From Mangrovimicrobium sp033283265 (GTDB lineage: Bacteria; Pseudomonadota; Gammaproteobacteria; Pseudomonadales; Halieaceae), in the NCBI GenBank assembly GCA_033283265.1, contig JAWMQN010000006.1, positions 1 to 64,000 on the forward strand: 64,000 nucleotides of DNA. The letters run 5' to 3'. Shown in pieces: positions 1-7,545 of the stretch. The notes beneath the pieces are model-generated. The model was not told the origin of the DNA and made no database searches. It worked only from the letters and a program-made list of their open reading frames with translations. A program made the translations under genes and the position numbers. Each line of letters opens with the position of its first letter. The stretch's first letter is position 1.

Positions 1-22
1 CTAACATGCCCACTGTGATCAC
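1..22 (-). CDS. istA: IstA-like transposase, first codons only
   Basis: The minus strand reads GTG ATC ACA GTG GGC ATG TTA, giving M-I-T-V-G-M-L, which resembles IstA N-termini of IS21-family elements. An AAGGAG motif at 27-22 touches the first GTG but sits 8 bases before the second GTG (position 13), so the second GTG is the better-spaced start. Only the first few residues are in the window. The call rests on this start plus the subterminal repeats at 65-114. Confidence 0.45.
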
Positions 23-64
23 TCCTTGATACCCCGCTCAAAAAGTGAGCAGGATAGTCGATTC

Positions 65-114
65 AGTGGGTCAGTTTTGGATGGAAATTATCCCGTTAAG
101 TGGGTCAATTTTGG
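65..114 (-). repeat. IS21-type subterminal repeats, two copies
   Basis: AGTGGGTCAGTTTTGG (65-80) and AGTGGGTCAATTTTGG (99-114) differ at one base and start 34 bases apart. Spaced repeats of this kind near the ends are transposase-binding sites in IS21-family elements. Confidence 0.7.
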
Positions 115-796
115 GCGGTAATCAACACCGGTATGTTTTCGAAGTATTCCGAGGGACGTATGGCAGCACTTCGTATTCCCTCGACCAGCAATTGGTTTTC
201 ACCGATCTCATGCATGTTGAGTGTGATGTACTCCGCACGGGCTACTGATAATTGACGGTAGGTGCGCAACAGACCGCATTGTTGATCGACCTCGTTAGGC
301 CAGAGGTTCAAAGTGTAAAGGAGCTTCTCTTCCCGGGTCTGGATTTTCCTGGTGGGATGAAACCGGGTACCTCGGGTCAGGCGTTCCGCTAGTGCCTCGA
401 GCGTGACGGGTTCTCCCTTGGCAGAGCAGGCGTTTGTAACCAATTCCAACATCCAGGCCCAGGCTTGGGTGTGCGCGACCAGTTTGCGTTCCCCACGCTT
501 CGCGGATTCTGGCAGCCGCATCCGGTGTAGGTCACGACCGAAGGCTTCACGGGTCGGGAAGTAGGGCTCCCAGGCAATATCTGCGGGCTTCAGGCGATAC
601 TCTCGGAGCAGGCGGTCCATATTTCGGGCCATTCTGTCCCGGTCCAGTGGATCGATGCTCCGCCTCCAGCCAGTGAGACTAGCGATAGCCTGCCCCCCGA
701 GCGCGTCCAACCGTTCCCGATGTGATGTATCCCCTTTCGTTTGGGGGAGGGCCTTGGGGCTCCCGGCGGTTTTTTGAATTCTATGACGTCGCCCAC
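105..796 (-). pseudogene. uncharacterised island gene, cut at its 3' end by the IS, possibly frameshifted near the start
   Basis: The long open frame is 105-710 (201 residues from a TTG). I recognise no family. It is hydrophilic and rich in Arg and Glu, with an Ala-Leu-Gly-Gly segment near the start. Its last codons and stop (about residues 195-201) lie inside the IS end, so the native C-terminus is lost. A more convincing start is a GTG at 796, with GGAG upstream and a Met-Gly-Asp-Val-Ile-Glu-Phe N-terminus, but it is in another frame. One missing base in the G run at 743-747 (C run on the coding strand) would join the two frames. This could be a real mutation or a sequence error. The gene follows the DUF4258-like gene by 12 bases, so the two probably formed an operon. 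Confidence 0.5.
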
Positions 797-808
797 GGGG
801 GTTCTCCT

Positions 809-1084
809 TCAGTGGCGTTCGCGTTTGTGGTGGCAGGTTTGCCGAGCTACTGTCACAACGGTGCCGTTATCCAGAATGAGGTAGGTTTGACGCAGCAGGT
901 CGGCGTAGTTCTGGTGGGGTTTACCTAGATAGCGGCGGGCCTGGCGCAAGCCTTTCTTGTCCAGCCACATCTTCTCGCGGCCTTTGTGGTGCTCGATGGC
1001 CCCAAAATCAAGGATCAGGTCAACCACTACCCCAGGGATAGCTCTCTCGGCGCAGCGTACTTCGGCGTGTTTCGTCATGCTCAC
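809..1084 (-). CDS. small DUF4258-like protein
   Basis: This 91-residue basic protein begins with a Thr-Lys-His-Ala-x-x-Arg-Cys-x-x-Arg pattern followed by Ile-Pro, like the start of DUF4258 proteins (usual form H-A-x-x-R-x-x-x-R-x-I). It continues as a compact alpha/beta domain ending in a strand pair with the segment Leu-Asp-Asn-Gly-Thr-Val-Val-Thr-Val. DUF4258 proteins are common on islands and plasmids, and some are toxin-like, but that role is not shown here. Its stop is followed 12 bases later by the probable GTG start of the next, damaged gene. Inverted AAGGATAT repeats lie upstream at 1137-1204. Confidence 0.55.
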   Translation of the reverse strand: MSMTKHAEVRCAERAIPGVVVDLILDFGAIEHHKGREKMWLDKKGLRQARRYLGKPHQNYADLLRQTYLILDNGTVVTVARQTCHHKRERH

Positions 1085-1136
1085 AGTGTGTTCCTCTTAG
1101 CCAATGAGGATAGTATGTACGCTACTATAAATATTA

Positions 1137-1204
1137 ATATATCCTTTATAAAACAATAAGATAACGTTAAAATAGGATATTAAAATATGTATATAAGGAT
1201 ATAT
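1137..1204. promoter_or_regulatory. inverted AAGGATAT repeats upstream of the DUF4258-like gene
   Basis: ATATATCCTTTATA at 1137-1150 is repeated in inverse form at 1192-1204 (TATAAGGATATAT), with a further GGATAT at 1175-1180. The block is very AT-rich and lies 50-120 bases upstream of the gene at 1084. It could hold its promoter and an operator for an autoregulator. No protein can be assigned to it. Confidence 0.35.
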
Positions 1205-1729
1205 AAATAGCGCAAAACGGAGATAGCCTCTTTTTAGTCCAGTGCTTGGATAAAAGAATGAACGCGTAGGAGGTGCTACGCCATGATTTCTACCCAGGAC
1301 ATTTAAATTTCGATACCACAGCCACTGTCAGAAGAACTGCCTTAAGGAATCGAATGAAAGATCACGAGGCAGTAAAGTCGGAGTTTTGACAACCAGCAAT
1401 ATCTGATTCTATTCGCCCTCCAAATACGAAGGCAGCAAACCAGCCAAAGCCTATATTTATGAGAATGGCGGGAAAACTAGGAGGACAGGCTTAGCAAGAC
1501 CTTTATTGGGCGTCCCACCGAATACACCACCGGGCTATTAGAACAGTCTTCAAATCGATTCTTGTGACCTTTGGATTACATGACTGAATCTTAAAAAAGG
1601 CCGCCAATCTTAGTGTGTGTTTTCGCGTTACTAGCGTAAAGGAAAGCTAAACGAGTAGATCAAGTTTGTGTACCCGTATATCCTAACGCTTTGATTTTTT
1701 TAGCCACATGGAAGATTAGGGCGATATAG
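1205..1729. other. AT-rich stretch without an intact gene
   Basis: No open frame longer than a few dozen codons with a ribosome site is present. A short frame at 1284 (AGGAGG upstream, ATG ATT TCT) stops after seven codons, so this may be decayed coding sequence. The 3' part must contain the promoter of the membrane-protein/DGQHR unit that starts at 1730. No clear -35/-10 pair stands out. Confidence 0.4.
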
Positions 1730-2272
1730 ATGGACAAAAAAGTAAACTATTGGGCTGAATTTCGGAAGGATATAAATAGGCATAGTACAAAAGGTTTCTC
1801 CAGGCCAGGCCCCGCTCTTTACTTCACAACGATAATAGTGATGGTTGGTGCTCTAGGGGTATGGCTACCTTGGGTGACTAGCAGAGAGCTGACAACGATG
1901 TCGGTTATTACGTATATCCTAGCCCTGCTATCTGTGGTGTTTGTGGACTTCCTGTTGAGGGATAAGTCAGTCGAAGAAGATTACAGCAAGGACATGTCGG
2001 TTCTAATCATTGCTGTCGTAGTTGTCATTTGCTGCCTCTGCCTCTACATAGGCTCGTTATCGTTAGACGGATCCGAATCCGAGAAGCGCTATTTGGCGCT
2101 ACCTTTGTTTTTTGTCTGGTGGCTCTGGTGGCTTTTGCTTGAGCCGCACAAATTTGGGATAGATAAGAGTGAAATTGAGTCGTCTACTCTCGGTAGTGGT
2201 GAGCCAGAGACAGATGCTGGTAACCGAAACCTAGACGCCTACTTTAGGAGCCAGGGTGGTGTGAATGAATAA
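1730..2272 (+). CDS. four-helix membrane protein, partner of the DGQHR protein
   Basis: A 180-residue protein of no family I recognise. Hydrophobic helices are visible at about residues 29-49, 57-76, 90-110 and 121-138. The third contains a CCLC cluster and the fourth a run of aromatic Trp/Phe residues. The N-terminus is basic and the last 40 residues are polar and acidic, probably cytoplasmic. The upstream ribosome site is weak. The gene overlaps the start of the DGQHR gene by 8 bases, so the two are co-translated. Small membrane proteins paired with a sensor-like partner on AT-rich islands are often effectors of phage defence, but that role is inference from context only. Confidence 0.7.
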   Translation: MDKKVNYWAEFRKDINRHSTKGFSRPGPALYFTTIIVMVGALGVWLPWVTSRELTTMSVITYILALLSVVFVDFLLRDKSVEEDYSKDMSVLIIAVVVVICCLCLYIGSLSLDGSESEKRYLALPLFFVWWLWWLLLEPHKFGIDKSEIESSTLGSGEPETDAGNRNLDAYFRSQGGVNE

Positions 2273-3401
2273 CTATTATAAATGTAGGGTTCTTCGAGTA
2301 GAGCAGCCACTTGGAGCATTTTTTGTGGCGAGCATACCTGCGTCCAAATTATTGCCAGTTTGTTTTTCTAATATGGCCGAACTATCGGATCATGGGGCAC
2401 AGCTGAGTGGTACGCAAAGGCGAATTAAAGAGGAACAGTTAAGGGAAATAGCTGGTTACATCTCGACTAAAGAGGCTGCCTTTCCAAACTCAATCATTCT
2501 TGGAGCCAATTTTGATCCGGATGGTTTCTACCATGAAGGAGACGATATTAGGTGGAGAATTGAAGAAGTTGGCAATGGAGTATATGAGCTGATAATTCCG
2601 AGTGACGCGAAACTTGCGTCGATTATTGATGGGCAGCATCGTTTATTGGCTTTTCGAGATGTCCAGATGACTCAGCATGACATGGACTTGTTATGTTCGA
2701 TCTACATAGATCTACCCATGCCATATCACGCCTATATCTTCTCGACGATCAACTTTAATCAGAGAAAGGTAGATAGAAGCCTCGCGTACTTACTATTTGG
2801 TTTCGATATTGGGAGCTCCGACCCTGCTTCCTGGGTCCCAGAAACTTTGGCTGTTTCAATAGCTAGACGTCTCAACAAAGAGGAAACGCCGTTTAAGGGT
2901 CGAATAAAGATGGGGGTTATTCAGGATACTAGCCCCGAATCGTTTACGGTATCAATGGCTACGGTTGTTGATGGGATTCTAAAGCTGATCTCCAAGAAAC
3001 CAAAAATCGACAGATATAACTTGGCTGGTTTCGAGAAATCAGTTCGTACTAGAAATTACCTGGAAAATGACGGGTCGCCTCTCCGAGAGCTTTATCTTCA
3101 GCAGTACGACGAAGCGCTTTATGAAATTATCACTAATTTTTTTAGGGCGGTGGATGAGCTTTATTGGAGAGATCTTGCGGAAGGTTCCTTTATTATTAAA
3201 ACGGTAGGCTTTCAGGCCTTATTCGACGTGCTGTATACCCTTTCGTTTGACTTTAGCGAAAATTTTCAAGGTAGATTTCTTGATTTCAAATCACGGCTTC
3301 TAAAAGCCGCTGATGTTGACTTTACAAAGGCTGAGGCGTCCGGAAAAGGGAGAACAATGTTAAGAAAGGCGATTTTGGAAAAAATTCAAGCTGAGGCTTA
3401 G
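2265..3401 (+). CDS. DGQHR-domain protein (DndB-like)
   Basis: A 378-residue protein with the diagnostic Asp-Gly-Gln-His-Arg motif at residues 122-126. It is preceded by an Arg/Ile-rich helix at about 50-66 and followed by a Phe-Ser-Thr-Ile-Asn-Phe-Asn-Gln segment at 159-166, as in DGQHR/DndB-family proteins. DndB is the regulator of DNA phosphorothioation clusters, and relatives occur in other DNA-modification or defence loci. No dndCDE, dpd or restriction genes are visible here, so a phosphorothioation role is not supported. The start overlaps the membrane-protein gene by 8 bases. Base composition is much AT-richer than the genes after 4 kb, pointing to horizontal transfer. Confidence 0.8.
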   Translation: MNNYYKCRVLRVEQPLGAFFVASIPASKLLPVCFSNMAELSDHGAQLSGTQRRIKEEQLREIAGYISTKEAAFPNSIILGANFDPDGFYHEGDDIRWRIEEVGNGVYELIIPSDAKLASIIDGQHRLLAFRDVQMTQHDMDLLCSIYIDLPMPYHAYIFSTINFNQRKVDRSLAYLLFGFDIGSSDPASWVPETLAVSIARRLNKEETPFKGRIKMGVIQDTSPESFTVSMATVVDGILKLISKKPKIDRYNLAGFEKSVRTRNYLENDGSPLRELYLQQYDEALYEIITNFFRAVDELYWRDLAEGSFIIKTVGFQALFDVLYTLSFDFSENFQGRFLDFKSRLLKAADVDFTKAEASGKGRTMLRKAILEKIQAEA

Positions 3402-3752
3402 CTGTGTATACGTCACTTGATACTAACTAACAGTGTTTCTCTGTATTTAGTTGGATTAGTTGAAAGGGGAGGCTGTGTAATGCGGTTCCCTGATATTTCC
3501 CTGTTAATTTCGCTGGCTAGACCCGGGTGTACTTAAAATATCTCATAAAAACAATGAGGTAGAGCCGGGATTATGTGCGCCCGCCCTGCTAGATCCCAGA
3601 TTTTCCCTGTAGATTTCCCGTTAACAGGGTATTTTCCAGAGAAGGTTCCTCCTCAGACTGCCACCACCCCGGACAGTCAGACACGGAATCCGTCTCCAGG
3701 TTAGGGGTGGAAATATCAGGGATACGATCCCTGCCGAGACAGCCCCCACAGC
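3402..3752. other. gene-free transition from island to GC-rich chromosome
   Basis: No supported gene. The stretch contains repeated TTTCCCTGT/TTTCCC(G)TTAA words (about 3490-3510 and 3603-3625) and an inverted pair CCCTGT (3605-3610) / ACAGGG (3624-3629). These look like remnants of older mobile sequence. Composition changes from AT-rich to GC-rich across this interval, so the island boundary probably lies here. Confidence 0.4.
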
Positions 3753-3806
3753 CATAAACAAAAAGGGCTGCCCCAAACGGGCGGCCCTTTTTGTTTGTCG
3801 ACGGAG
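3753..3806. terminator. bidirectional rho-independent terminator, copy 1 of a duplicated block
   Basis: AAAAAGGGCTGCCC, a short loop and GGGCGGCCCTTTTT form a strong hairpin (about 3756-3796) with an A run before it and a T run after it, so it can stop transcription from both sides. It sits between the DGQHR gene and the convergent secreted-protein gene at 4039. The whole 54-base block recurs in the same orientation at 7438-7490. Confidence 0.8.
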
Positions 3807-4038
3807 ATTGCGGACTTGATTCGAACCCTCTGGTCCTACGGAGCCTGATGCTGGCGTGATCAACCCACGGCGGCGATGATCCGGCGCGAGCACGCCAAGG
3901 TAATGGGTGAGGTTAACGCTCGGCCTGGGTCGCGCCGAAGCGCTGCGTCACCGCACCGGTGGCGCCATCCTTCAGGCATACCGAAATTCCGGCAAAACGT
4001 TGCGCAGGAATGGCTTCCCCCGGGACGGAGCCCGGGGC

Positions 4039-5184
4039 CTACTGCAGGCTGGAGGACCACTCCCGCAGTTCCCCGGTGGTGCAACCTTTCAGCTGGTGGG
4101 CACTGCCAAGTTCCATTGCGATGACAATCTGTTCACAGGAGCACCCCATCGAATCCTCGATGGAATAGCTGAAATTTCTCCCTGACAGTGGCGGGCCCTG
4201 CGTGAAGAAGCCACTGTCATCCATTATCGCCCAGCGATTGGTCTGCGGAGCGGAGGCCGAGCCCGCCAGTGATTCGGGAATAACAGTACCCGGACACACG
4301 TCTTCCGCATCGGCGACGCCGTCGCCATCCTCATCCCCGTCTGCGGAATCCGGGAGAACATTGATCGACGCCTGGTCGAGGTCGCACTGGCCGAAGGTGT
4401 CGCACACCTTTAGTGCGACCTGCAGGATGCCCGGCGCGTTGACCTGTGCCGCGGAAAACAGCGGCGCTACGCCGTTTTCATCACCGAACAGGGAGTCCGC
4501 TGCTGTCTCGCCGAAAATCTCGTCGCCGTCAAAATCCCAGGTGAAGGCCAGCGGATTGTCATCGGGATCGCTGCTGCCGCTGCCGTCCAGGGAGACTGCC
4601 TGTCCGATAATCACATCGTAGGGGCCCGCCGCGTCGGCGCTCGGGGGACGATTGAAACCGCCGCCGCAGTTGGCGTCCTCCGGATTCAGGGTGCAGAACC
4701 CGGTAACCACGCCGGACGTGTCGACTGTCAGCAGCAGCGTTGGCACTCCGGCAGCATCCAGCGAACTGATGCGCACCTGCCCCAGTCGACTGCTCAGCGG
4801 GACCTGGAAACTGCCCCTTGCCTGGTCGAGAATTTCCACATCGTGATTGCCCGCTGGCGATTCGTCGAACACCCATCGCGGGTCCCATGCGAAATGCTCA
4901 CCGAGGGCCTGCCCGTCGAGGTCAAAATACGCCACCAGCATCTGCTGCGGATTACCGAAGTGCACGCGCGGCGGTCCGTTGGCGACAAACACTTCGATGA
5001 CCTGTGACGCATCGGCTGGCGCGATTTCCGCCTGAATCACCAGCGCCCGACGAGTGTCGTCGCCCAGTGTATTCAGGTCGAACTGCGCCGCCGCCGGAAG
5101 GCTCGCCACAAATGCCAGGCAAAGCACAGCGCCGGCCTTGAACGGGTGACGGGTGACACCGTCACGATCGTGTCTTGTTTCCAT
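4039..5184 (-). CDS. secreted PKD-domain protein with a calcium-binding repeat
   Basis: The product has 381 residues from the ATG at 5184, which overlaps the upstream stop as TGATG and has a G-rich ribosome site; a start 7 codons earlier is possible. A signal peptide covers about residues 1-33. Residues about 178-278 form a PKD-type beta-sandwich domain (Gly-Pro-Tyr, then Asp-Gly-Ser-x-Ser-x-Asp-Pro-Asp, then Trp-Asp-Phe-Asp-Gly-Asp). Residues 281-299 form a thrombospondin-type-3-like D-x-D-x-D-G calcium loop. The C-terminus has several Cys residues. It is translationally coupled to the zinc peptidase gene, so the two exported proteins probably act together. Its own activity is unknown. Confidence 0.75.
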   Translation of the reverse strand: METRHDRDGVTRHPFKAGAVLCLAFVASLPAAAQFDLNTLGDDTRRALVIQAEIAPADASQVIEVFVANGPPRVHFGNPQQMLVAYFDLDGQALGEHFAWDPRWVFDESPAGNHDVEILDQARGSFQVPLSSRLGQVRISSLDAAGVPTLLLTVDTSGVVTGFCTLNPEDANCGGGFNRPPSADAAGPYDVIIGQAVSLDGSGSSDPDDNPLAFTWDFDGDEIFGETAADSLFGDENGVAPLFSAAQVNAPGILQVALKVCDTFGQCDLDQASINVLPDSADGDEDGDGVADAEDVCPGTVIPESLAGSASAPQTNRWAIMDDSGFFTQGPPLSGRNFSYSIEDSMGCSCEQIVIAMELGSAHQLKGCTTGELREWSSSLQ

Positions 5185-7136
5185 CAGCAGTCCCCCCCGA
5201 CACATCTGGTCCAGAACCAGCCCATGCGGTCTTTTTCCGAGTTGCCGACTTTGTACCGGTCAACGACATTGCCACCGGGTAGTTCCGCCGCGCCGGTTTG
5301 CTGCATGAGGTCTTTCACCCGCAGTAATCGGTCGGCTTCGCTTCTGTAGTCCGGCTCCGGCAGGTACCAGTTGTCGCCATCGTTATCCGTCGCCAGCAGG
5401 CGGCAATCGTCGGGTTCATAGGTGCGATCGACAGCGCTGTCGCGGCACTCCTGCTCGGTGCTGAAGACATTGGGTTTGTTGCCCGCCTGGTAGTAGCCGC
5501 TGGGTTTTGCGGGATATTCGTCCGACATGCCAAAGGGAGTATGGCCCGCCTCGTGGGCCACCACCTGGAGCCGGGCGGCCTCCATTTCGATGGAGAAGGC
5601 GCCGCCACTTGCGCCATCGCGACAGTTGCTCGTGTGCACCAGCGCGGCTACGTCGGCCCAGCTGTAATCCTCGTCGTAGTTATCTGGCTTGGTTTTGAAG
5701 CACCTGAGGTTGCCGAACTCGTCGACGTCGTCCGGATTGGGCCCGGAGCGGGCCGTCGTCGCATCGCCGATCCAGAAATTGAACAGCCACTGGTGCTGGA
5801 CAAACCAGGGGATGGTGAAAAAGCCTTCGTAGATAAGGTCGTAGACGTCCGCCTGGAACGCGGGGTCGCTGGGGGAACTGTATTCCACGCCGTCTGCGAA
5901 AAACACCATGTCGATACGGTTGCTGCGATAGCCGCTGATGGCGACGGGGATGGCCTGGATATCCGGCCGCTCCCGGTCGCCGACCTCGACGGTACGCAGC
6001 ACTTCTTCACTCACTCGCCAGCTTGTTGCGATCTCCCACTCGTTGGCGATTCGGCAGCCGTAGTGGAATTGCTCGCCGGTCGGGGTGAAGGTATAGGTGA
6101 CCTCGGGTAGCCCCGCGGCGACGGCATCCGGTGAGTCGATTGCCCCTTCATAGATTTCAATGAACTCGACATTGATCTGCTCGCCCTCGCCGTTGATCGC
6201 GGCGGCGCGCAGGGTCACGCTCTCACCGGCCTGCGGGTACAGCGGCTGGTGAATGCAGCGCACCTTGATGTCCTGGAAACCATCGGGCACGGAGCAGTCC
6301 GGGTCGGCGTTGTCGATGAGGCCGTCCCCGTCGTCGTCGATACCGTTGTTGCAGACTTCGTCGCCGCTTGGTGGGTCCTGGCAGTCTTCATCCGCGGCGT
6401 CGATAAGCCCGTCGCTGTCATCGTCGACCCCGTTGTCGCAGATTTCCGCGCCGAAATTCACGCCATCCACAGCCATATAGGCAGTCTGTCCCGCCGGGTC
6501 GCTGGTCCGTGGTGAAATTTTCAGGGTGTGGGTCACTGCGCTGGCTGTGAAGGTGATACTCGCCGGGTACCACTGAATGGGAGCCTGGTATGTTAGTGGC
6601 GCATCGATGACAGCGGTTGTGCCAATGGATGCGCCGTCTAACAGCAGTTCGATAAAGCCTGGCCGGCGACGCCAGTCGCTGAATTCGCCGCCATCGTTGA
6701 AGGGGTCGTAGTAAAAGCCCAGATTGGTTACCTGGAAGTTTATGGTGTAGGTTTCGCCGGGCACGAAGCCGCCGACGACCTGCTGGATCTCCTCCCGGTC
6801 TTCGGGTGGCACATGCCCGATAAGGCGAGCGAACGTGCCACCGTCGGGAGAGGGCGTCCAGTCCACGCCGGTATTGTTGAACGGTCCCTCGACGGCAACC
6901 ACGTCGGGTGTGTTGGCGGCGATTTCCCAGCCGGGCGCGGCGCTGTTCGGGGCCGGGGTGCCGGTCATGGAGCCGTTGGCGATGTCCGGGGAGAGCGCCG
7001 CCTGCACTGGGCGCGACAGCATGCAGATCACCATGAAAAGTACCGCGCAGATCAGCGCCGCGACTCCGGGAGTATCGGGCTCACTGGCGATACGCATGCA
7101 CCTTGAGGTGGCTTCTGGCGTAGGCATTATGCACAC
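5184..7136 (-). CDS. secreted M64-like zinc metallopeptidase with N-D-D-D repeats
   Basis: A 650-residue exported protein. A hydrophobic signal segment spans about residues 24-46 after a long N-terminus, so the real start may be Met14. Residues 50-225 resemble a carbohydrate-binding-like beta domain. Two acidic repeats (C-D/N-N-G-x-D-D-D-x-D-G-L-I-D) lie at 231-281 and look like calcium loops. The catalytic motif His-Glu-Ala-Gly-His is at 528-532, followed by Phe-Gly-Met-Ser-Asp-Glu-Tyr, matching the HExxH...DE arrangement of IgA-peptidase-M64-like enzymes. The next gene overlaps its stop. The substrate is unknown, and autolysis-linked surface proteolysis is only one guess. Confidence 0.75.
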   Translation of the reverse strand: MCIMPTPEATSRCMRIASEPDTPGVAALICAVLFMVICMLSRPVQAALSPDIANGSMTGTPAPNSAAPGWEIAANTPDVVAVEGPFNNTGVDWTPSPDGGTFARLIGHVPPEDREEIQQVVGGFVPGETYTINFQVTNLGFYYDPFNDGGEFSDWRRRPGFIELLLDGASIGTTAVIDAPLTYQAPIQWYPASITFTASAVTHTLKISPRTSDPAGQTAYMAVDGVNFGAEICDNGVDDDSDGLIDAADEDCQDPPSGDEVCNNGIDDDGDGLIDNADPDCSVPDGFQDIKVRCIHQPLYPQAGESVTLRAAAINGEGEQINVEFIEIYEGAIDSPDAVAAGLPEVTYTFTPTGEQFHYGCRIANEWEIATSWRVSEEVLRTVEVGDRERPDIQAIPVAISGYRSNRIDMVFFADGVEYSSPSDPAFQADVYDLIYEGFFTIPWFVQHQWLFNFWIGDATTARSGPNPDDVDEFGNLRCFKTKPDNYDEDYSWADVAALVHTSNCRDGASGGAFSIEMEAARLQVVAHEAGHTPFGMSDEYPAKPSGYYQAGNKPNVFSTEQECRDSAVDRTYEPDDCRLLATDNDGDNWYLPEPDYRSEADRLLRVKDLMQQTGAAELPGGNVVDRYKVGNSEKDRMGWFWTRCVGGDC

Positions 7137-7437
7137 CTCGGGGGGATTACATGTGAATCAGGGCAGGAAGTATAGGCAAGGATGGGCCAGGTCACCGAAG
7201 TAATTTGCCGGTGGGCTTGGCGCGCTTCTCCGACAGGCATGCTATTGGGGCGCTTATCCGCCGCTCGAAGCGCGGCGGGGAAGTAGGTTTTCACCTCTGG
7301 CGTTGGCACTGGCAATTGCCGTGAAACGCCTGTAACTGTGGTGTCGGCCCAGATGCCTTCGAGGCTGCCTCATTGTGAGGCTGGTGGGTGTCCAGAAGCC
7401 GGGATCAGTCCATCCCTGATGAGGCTGACCCCGGCGC
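7137..7437. other. upstream region of the peptidase operon
   Basis: No gene is supported in these roughly 300 bases. They must contain the promoter of the minus-strand peptidase/PKD operon, but no clear -35/-10 pair or palindrome stands out. Confidence 0.3.
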
Positions 7438-7490
7438 CATAAACAAAAAGGGCTACCCGACCGGGCGGCCCTTTTGGTTTATGGCGGAGC
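7438..7490. terminator. rho-independent terminator, copy 2 of the duplicated block
   Basis: The hairpin AAAAAGGGCTACCCG / CGGGCGGCCCTTTT with flanking TAAAC/GTTTA closes downstream of the minus-strand TonB receptor gene. It is a direct repeat of the block at 3753-3806, with only a few differences over 53 bases, and both copies end in a C/G-CGGAG motif. A 12-base word TTGATTCGAACC follows copy 1 (3816-3827), and its reverse complement follows copy 2 (7515-7526). Confidence 0.75.
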
Positions 7491-7545
7491 CAGATAATGT
7501 GTTCCGAGCTCCGCGGTTCGAATCAACAGCCTGAATTTTGGCGAC

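Larger units (their letters stand above)
1..127 (-). mobile_element. end of an IS21-family insertion sequence (continues off the left edge)
   Basis: Read on the minus strand from position 127, the sequence starts with TGTTGATTACC. It then carries two copies of a 16-base subterminal repeat and leads into a ribosome site and the start of a transposase-like frame at 22-1. Multiple subterminal repeats before istA, and ends starting TG, are typical of IS21-family elements. The TG...CA boundary at 127 is inferred. It falls inside the C-terminal codons of the neighbouring gene, which fits an insertion that cut that gene. The rest of the element lies outside the window. Confidence 0.65.

Noticed and set aside
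2265..3401. DNA phosphorothioation (dnd) system
   Set aside because: Only a DGQHR protein is present; dndACDE and dndFGH-type genes are not in the window.
3801..3850. tRNA gene on the minus strand (GGGTTCGAATC T-arm-like sequence with a CTCCG end)
   Set aside because: The T-stem does not pair, and no anticodon or D-arm can be found. At most it is a decayed tRNA-Ser-like fragment. The same applies to the word at 7515-7526.
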